8,678 bases of DNA from JAVBOV01 sp031550205. GTDB taxonomy: Bacteria; Pseudomonadota; Alphaproteobacteria; RF32; CAG-239. The translations under genes and the position numbers were made by a program. Under the pieces are notes generated by a model. The model did no database searches. It had not been told where the DNA came from and saw nothing but the letters and a program-made list of their open reading frames with translations. This document shows, piece after piece, positions 6,024-8,678 of the stretch (its first letter is position 1; the number at the start of each line of letters is the position of its first letter). The DNA lies in assembly GCA_031550205.1 (NCBI GenBank), contig JAVBOV010000042.1:1-8678 (forward strand), given 5' to 3'.

Positions 6024-6899
6024 TTGATTAATAGGGTTGCGATTACAGAGCTTGTGAAGGTGATTCAAGAACCAAAAATTATATTCAATCGCTTTGACTT
6101 GATGTTTGGCGGTGATTTTGATTTGCTTAAAGTTGATGAATTTTATGTGCCTTTGCGTATTAAAAAAAGCAAAGCCGTGCTTGGTCTTTATCTGACCAAA
6201 GTTTCTCCGCAAGCCATTGAAGAGCTTATAGACTATATTTTTAAAAATTACAAAAAAGTGAAGAAAATTGAGTTTAAACATTGCTTGACTCCGGTGCCAG
6301 GAGTTAAACCTGCTCCGCATTGGCATGTGGAATTGAGCAATAAAGAAGATTTTGACAAGGCGCTTTCCAATAAGACCCGCTATAATACCAAATGGTATCC
6401 CAAAAAGATTAGAGAAGAGGTTGGAGAGTTTGAAATTAAACACTTTTCCAAGGATAAGATATCTCAAGGGGTGGTTGATAAATATTTGGAATTTAAGCGC
6501 AAGACTCACGAATTTGAGTGGAAGAAAGACCATGATAAATATTTGGATGAGATGTATATTACCGATGCTTATGCGATGTATATTAAAGGTGAGATTAAGG
6601 CCATTGCTTTTATGGTGACTATTGATGATGAGGTCTTTTTAGAGAATTTAACCTATGATGTGGAACTCTCGAAATACAGCCTTGGTTCCGTGATATATTA
6701 TCATGCCTTAATTGATATGATGGAGAAGGGCATTAAAAAGGTTTATCTTTTGGGTGGAACATTGGACTATAAGCGCCGCTTTAACGGGATTGAAACCCAA
6801 ACTTATACCGGAACGGTGAGGAAGCCGAATATGCTGAAGTATTGGTTTAATGAGCTGTTATATAAAATTAACCGTTGCGAAGTTAATGAAGGAGAATAA
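6024..6899 (+). CDS. GNAT/FemAB-like acyltransferase
   Basis: A 291-residue protein resembling the FemAB-like GNAT group (Acetyltransf_6, BioF2-like). The best support is in the C-terminal half. There is a central strand DAYAMYIKGEIKAIAFMV, then YSLGSVIYYHALIDMMEKGI (about 214-233), and then GGTLDYKRRFNG (244-255), which has the usual G-x-x-x-x-Y-K-x-R-F ending of this fold. The N-terminal half is less recognisable and lysine-rich. Translation probably starts at TTG 6024, directly after the methyltransferase TAG, with AGAGG at 6014-6018 as ribosome binding site. The next in-frame ATG (6102) would remove 26 residues. It lies between methyltransferase and deacetylase genes, so transfer of an acyl group to an amine freed by the PIG-L enzyme is plausible, but this is inferred. 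Acyl donor and acceptor are unknown. Confidence 0.72.
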   Translation: MINRVAITELVKVIQEPKIIFNRFDLMFGGDFDLLKVDEFYVPLRIKKSKAVLGLYLTKVSPQAIEELIDYIFKNYKKVKKIEFKHCLTPVPGVKPAPHWHVELSNKEDFDKALSNKTRYNTKWYPKKIREEVGEFEIKHFSKDKISQGVVDKYLEFKRKTHEFEWKKDHDKYLDEMYITDAYAMYIKGEIKAIAFMVTIDDEVFLENLTYDVELSKYSLGSVIYYHALIDMMEKGIKKVYLLGGTLDYKRRFNGIETQTYTGTVRKPNMLKYWFNELLYKINRCEVNEGE

Positions 6900-6901
6900 A
6901 A

Positions 6902-7588
6902 ATGAGGCTTTTTCCTAAGCTTAAGATTGAAATTAAGAAAGGCACCAAATGTTTGGTGGTTGCTCCGCATGCCGATGATGAGGCGATTGGGCTGGGCGGG
7001 ACAATGCTTAAATATAAGGGGCATTTTGACTGTCTTTGCGTAGGAAGCTCGGGCATTGCTTATAAGGAGATTACACCCAAAGAGCGCTCTGATATGCGCA
7101 TTAAGGAATTTGAGCAGGCGATGAAGTTTGCTGGGGTTGAAAACTACTGGATTATGGAAACTTATGGCAAGCAGCCGTTTATGGGGCAGATTAAAAAGTA
7201 TTTTAAGGAATATTTGAAGGTTTTAGAGTTTAAGCAATATGATTATATTTTTATGCCGCACCCTAAAGACGGGCATGTTGAGCATATGTTTATTACCAAC
7301 CGTTTGATGAAATGGCTGTTTTTGCGCAAAGGGTTCAGTCTTAAGACCAAAATTGTTTTTTATGAAGTTTGGACGCCGATGGCTTTGCCCAACCATTATG
7401 AAGATATTTCAAACGTGATTGAGGAAAAGAAAAAGATGATCGGGCTTTATAAATCGCAGTTGGTGGTTTATGATTATGTGAGCAGGGCGGCGGCTCTTAG
7501 CCATTATCGCGGAACAAGGTGCAACAACGCGCCTTATGCAGAGGCATTTAAGGTTAGCTCAATTCTGACTTATTTGTTATGGTTTTAA
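6902..7588 (+). CDS. PIG-L family (LmbE-like) de-N-acetylase
   Basis: A 228-residue zinc-dependent deacetylase of the PIG-L/LmbE family, which removes N-acetyl groups from sugar amines such as GlcNAc in glycolipids or small glycosides. APHADDEAIGLGG (residues 21-33) is the family's first motif, a variant of (A/P)HPDDE. His23 and Asp26 are the expected zinc ligands and Asp25 the general base. The second motif is HPKDGHVEH (120-128), which supplies the third histidine ligand, probably His128. The C-terminal EEKKKMIGLYKSQL segment is typical of glycan-cluster members. The start ATG follows AAGGAG (6889-6894) by 7 bases and lies two bases after the acyltransferase stop, so the three genes are surely one transcript. 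No signal peptide or membrane span is seen, so a cytoplasmic enzyme acting on a precursor is likely. Confidence 0.9.
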   Translation: MRLFPKLKIEIKKGTKCLVVAPHADDEAIGLGGTMLKYKGHFDCLCVGSSGIAYKEITPKERSDMRIKEFEQAMKFAGVENYWIMETYGKQPFMGQIKKYFKEYLKVLEFKQYDYIFMPHPKDGHVEHMFITNRLMKWLFLRKGFSLKTKIVFYEVWTPMALPNHYEDISNVIEEKKKMIGLYKSQLVVYDYVSRAAALSHYRGTRCNNAPYAEAFKVSSILTYLLWF

Positions 7589-7591
7589 AAA

Positions 7592-7653
7592 GCCTGGATC
7601 CCCGGGTTCAGCCTAGTTCGGCAGGCCTCATACGGCTGACTCCGAGGATGACG
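7592..7653. repeat. GC-rich palindromic repeat between convergent genes
   Basis: The outer ends CCTGGATCCCCGGG and GAGGATGACG resemble the ends of a palindromic repeat that I recall as common in alphaproteobacteria. The interior forms GGGTTCAGCC (7604-7613) against GGCTGACTCC (7634-7643), 8 of 10 paired, with a 20-base loop. It shares the GTCATCC/GGATGAC edge with the repeats at 1219-1719 but not their interior. Confidence 0.5.
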
Positions 7654-7660
7654 TTCCGTA

Positions 7661-7683
7661 GTCGTCCGGCTTCGCCAGCCGAC
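7661..7683. other. Hairpin after the minus-strand nucleotidyltransferase gene
   Basis: GTCGTCCGG pairs with CCAGCCGAC over a CTTCG loop with two mismatches; an alternative fold is CGGCT-TCGCC-AGCCG. It lies eight bases beyond the minus-strand stop codon and could help end transcription from either side, but it has no T-tract, so an intrinsic terminator is not supported. Confidence 0.4.
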
Positions 7684-7691
7684 CTGTTATA

Positions 7692-8123
7692 CTAAATTTT
7701 CTTCCATTTCTCTAAGATCCAGCTGGAGGAATTGGCTTTGTGTTCGCCGCCGACTCCGAATCTTAATTCAACGTTGCACTCTTTGCAGGCGGTTGTTTCC
7801 GGGATATTCTCTTTGGTGCGGTCGCCGCCGTTGGCAAAGACCAGCTCATCGTTCGGGTATTTGGCGCGGACTTTTTTGATGCCGTCCGAGGCGGAATTGT
7901 CGGCATCATTGAAAGCCAGAACATCTATAACACCCTTAAGATTTTCGCAAATGGTGCAGCGGGTTTTATAGTTCATGAAATTTGAGCCTTTTTTGCGCAC
8001 CAGCCATTCATCGGAATTAAGCAGCAAGATGACGCCGTCGCTCATTGCCCGAGAGGCTTTTATCATTTCAATATGGCCTTCGTGGATGGGGTCAAAACCA
8101 CCGCTGACAATGTAATATTTCAT
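7692..8123 (-). CDS. Cytidylyl/adenylyltransferase-family protein (HxGH nucleotidyltransferase)
   Basis: A 143-residue single-domain nucleotidyltransferase. The N-terminal SGGFDPIHEGHIEMI contains the family's GxFDxxHxGH signature (HEGH at residues 14-17), which binds the nucleotide triphosphate. NSSSW at 131-135 corresponds to the C-terminal ISSS/ISTT motif. The central FANGGDRTKENIPE (96-109) resembles RfaE2-like members. Relatives transfer CMP or AMP to a phosphorylated alcohol or sugar, for example glycerol-3-phosphate or heptose-1-phosphate; the specificity here is not evident. The start is supported by AAGGAG on the minus strand (CTCCTT at 8132-8137), 8 bases upstream. The gene is divergent from kbl and convergent with the PIG-L gene. 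A link to the glycan-tailoring operon is possible but unproven. The stop is TAG. Confidence 0.85.
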   Translation of the reverse strand: MKYYIVSGGFDPIHEGHIEMIKASRAMSDGVILLLNSDEWLVRKKGSNFMNYKTRCTICENLKGVIDVLAFNDADNSASDGIKKVRAKYPNDELVFANGGDRTKENIPETTACKECNVELRFGVGGEHKANSSSWILEKWKKI

Positions 8124-8135
8124 TCAATTTTCTCC

Positions 8136-8163
8136 TTGACTTGGGCTGAACTAAGACTAGAAT
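8136..8163 (+). promoter_or_regulatory. Candidate kbl promoter
   Basis: TTGACT (8136-8141) and TAGAAT (8158-8163) are separated by 16 bases, each a 5/6 match to the sigma70 consensus. The predicted start near 8170 leaves a leader of about 25 bases with AAGGAAAGGGA before the ATG. The -35 overlaps the ribosome binding site of the divergent gene. Confidence 0.6.
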
Positions 8164-8172
8164 AACGGCATT

Positions 8173-8202
8173 ATTTTAAAAGGAAAGGGAAAACATGAAC
8201 AA
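8173..8202 (-). promoter_or_regulatory. Weak candidate promoter for the minus-strand nucleotidyltransferase
   Basis: On the minus strand, TTGTTC (8197-8202) and TAAAAT (8173-8178) are separated by 18 bases. If real, it overlaps the kbl start codon and leader, so the two promoters would face each other across this gap. Match quality is modest. Confidence 0.22.
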
Positions 8203-8678
8203 AGATTTTATAAAATCATTGCAAAACAAAATTGCGGAGGTGAAAGATGCCGGTCTATACAAGGCCGAGCGCGTTATTACCTCTCAACAGCAGGCAAATA
8301 TTGAACTGGCAGACGGCTCAAAAGTGCTCAACTTTTGCGCCAACAACTATTTGGGTTTAGCCAACAATCCGGAGCTGATTAAAACTGCGGCCGAGGCCGT
8401 GCAAAAATATGGTTACGGCATGAGTTCGGTTCGTTTTATTTGCGGAACGCAGGACATTCATAAAAAGCTGGAAAAAACCATTTCAGACTTTTTGGGAACC
8501 GACGACACCATTTTGTATGCATCTTGTTTTGATGCCAACGGAGGTCTTTTTGAAACCCTTTTAGAGGCTGAAGACGCAATTATTTCCGATGCCTTGAACC
8601 ATGCTTCGATTATTGACGGCGTGCGTCTTTCCAAAGCCAAGAGATATCGTTATTCCAACAACAACATGGCTGAGCTTG
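8195..8678 (+). CDS. kbl: Glycine C-acetyltransferase / 2-amino-3-ketobutyrate CoA ligase (3' end cut by window edge)
   Basis: A PLP-dependent alpha-oxoamine synthase. It cleaves 2-amino-3-ketobutyrate with CoA into glycine and acetyl-CoA, the second step of threonine breakdown after threonine dehydrogenase. The 161 visible residues run parallel to E. coli Kbl with no gap: NFCANNYLGLANNPEL, SSVRFICGTQDIHKKLE, SCFDANGGLFETLLEAEDA and ISDALNHASIIDGVRL. His136, which stacks on the cofactor ring, is at the same residue number as in E. coli. The PLP-binding lysine and the C-terminal half lie beyond the window. ATG 8195 is preceded by AAGGAAAGGGA. The close similarity distinguishes it from the related BioF and HemA/ALAS enzymes. 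A tdh gene downstream would be expected by analogy but cannot be seen. Confidence 0.95.
   Translation, partial: MNKDFIKSLQNKIAEVKDAGLYKAERVITSQQQANIELADGSKVLNFCANNYLGLANNPELIKTAAEAVQKYGYGMSSVRFICGTQDIHKKLEKTISDFLGTDDTILYASCFDANGGLFETLLEAEDAIISDALNHASIIDGVRLSKAKRYRYSNNNMAEL

Noticed and set aside
5868..6533. A 221-codon open frame on the minus strand
   Set aside because: It lies antisense to the methyltransferase and acyltransferase, is dominated by F, N, H, L and I from reversed A/T-rich codons, has no recognisable domain, and both plus-strand genes have strong family motifs.
7597..7608. GGATCCCCGGGT resembles a cloning-vector polylinker (BamHI-SmaI)
   Set aside because: The bases beyond it do not continue the polylinker, and natural palindromic repeats contain this string, so vector contamination is unlikely.
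8195..8678. BioF or 5-aminolevulinate synthase instead of Kbl
   Set aside because: All are alpha-oxoamine synthases, but the visible residues follow E. coli Kbl without gaps, including the segments RFICGTQD and SCFDANGGLFETLL.

Overview
The window looks like chromosome from a Gram-negative bacterium of low to moderate GC, most likely an alphaproteobacterium. The evidence is a two-domain (67K-type) SppA, a bacterial gatCAB operon, an E. coli-like Kbl, a tRNA with encoded CCA, and palindromic intergenic repeats of the GTCATCC...GGATGAC type that I associate with alphaproteobacteria. That placement is inference. TAA, TAG and TGA all end genes here, so the standard bacterial code applies.

Region 1 (1-2018): the 3' part of sppA, then a compact intergenic element, then gatC. 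The element holds a small GIY-YIG nuclease gene bounded by inverted copies of a palindromic repeat. It is followed by a 30-bp tandem duplication and a third repeat copy that ends two bases before the gatC ribosome binding site. Region 2 (1740-4911): gatC-gatA-gatB, the subunits of the tRNA-dependent amidotransferase that makes Gln-tRNA(Gln) and/or Asn-tRNA(Asn). gatA and gatB overlap by one base. The gatC-gatA spacer is a 7-bp tandem repeat that runs into the gatA start codon. Region 3 (4912-5187): a tRNA-Ser(GCT) with a plausible promoter, an upstream hairpin and a clear intrinsic terminator.

Region 4 (5271-7588): a tightly packed three-gene operon encoding a SAM-dependent methyltransferase, a GNAT/FemAB-like acyltransferase and a PIG-L-type de-N-acetylase. 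Together they look like a small glycan or glycolipid tailoring set (de-N-acetylation, N-acylation, methylation), but the substrate is unknown. Region 5 (7589-7691): a GC-rich palindromic repeat between convergent genes, without an obvious T-tract terminator. Region 6 (7692-8678): a minus-strand HxGH cytidylyl/adenylyltransferase divergent from kbl (glycine C-acetyltransferase, threonine catabolism). kbl runs off the right edge.

I see no CRISPR array, phage genes or complete IS. The most unusual structures are the repeat-bounded GIY-YIG cassette and the repeats that intrude on the expression signals of gatC and gatA.
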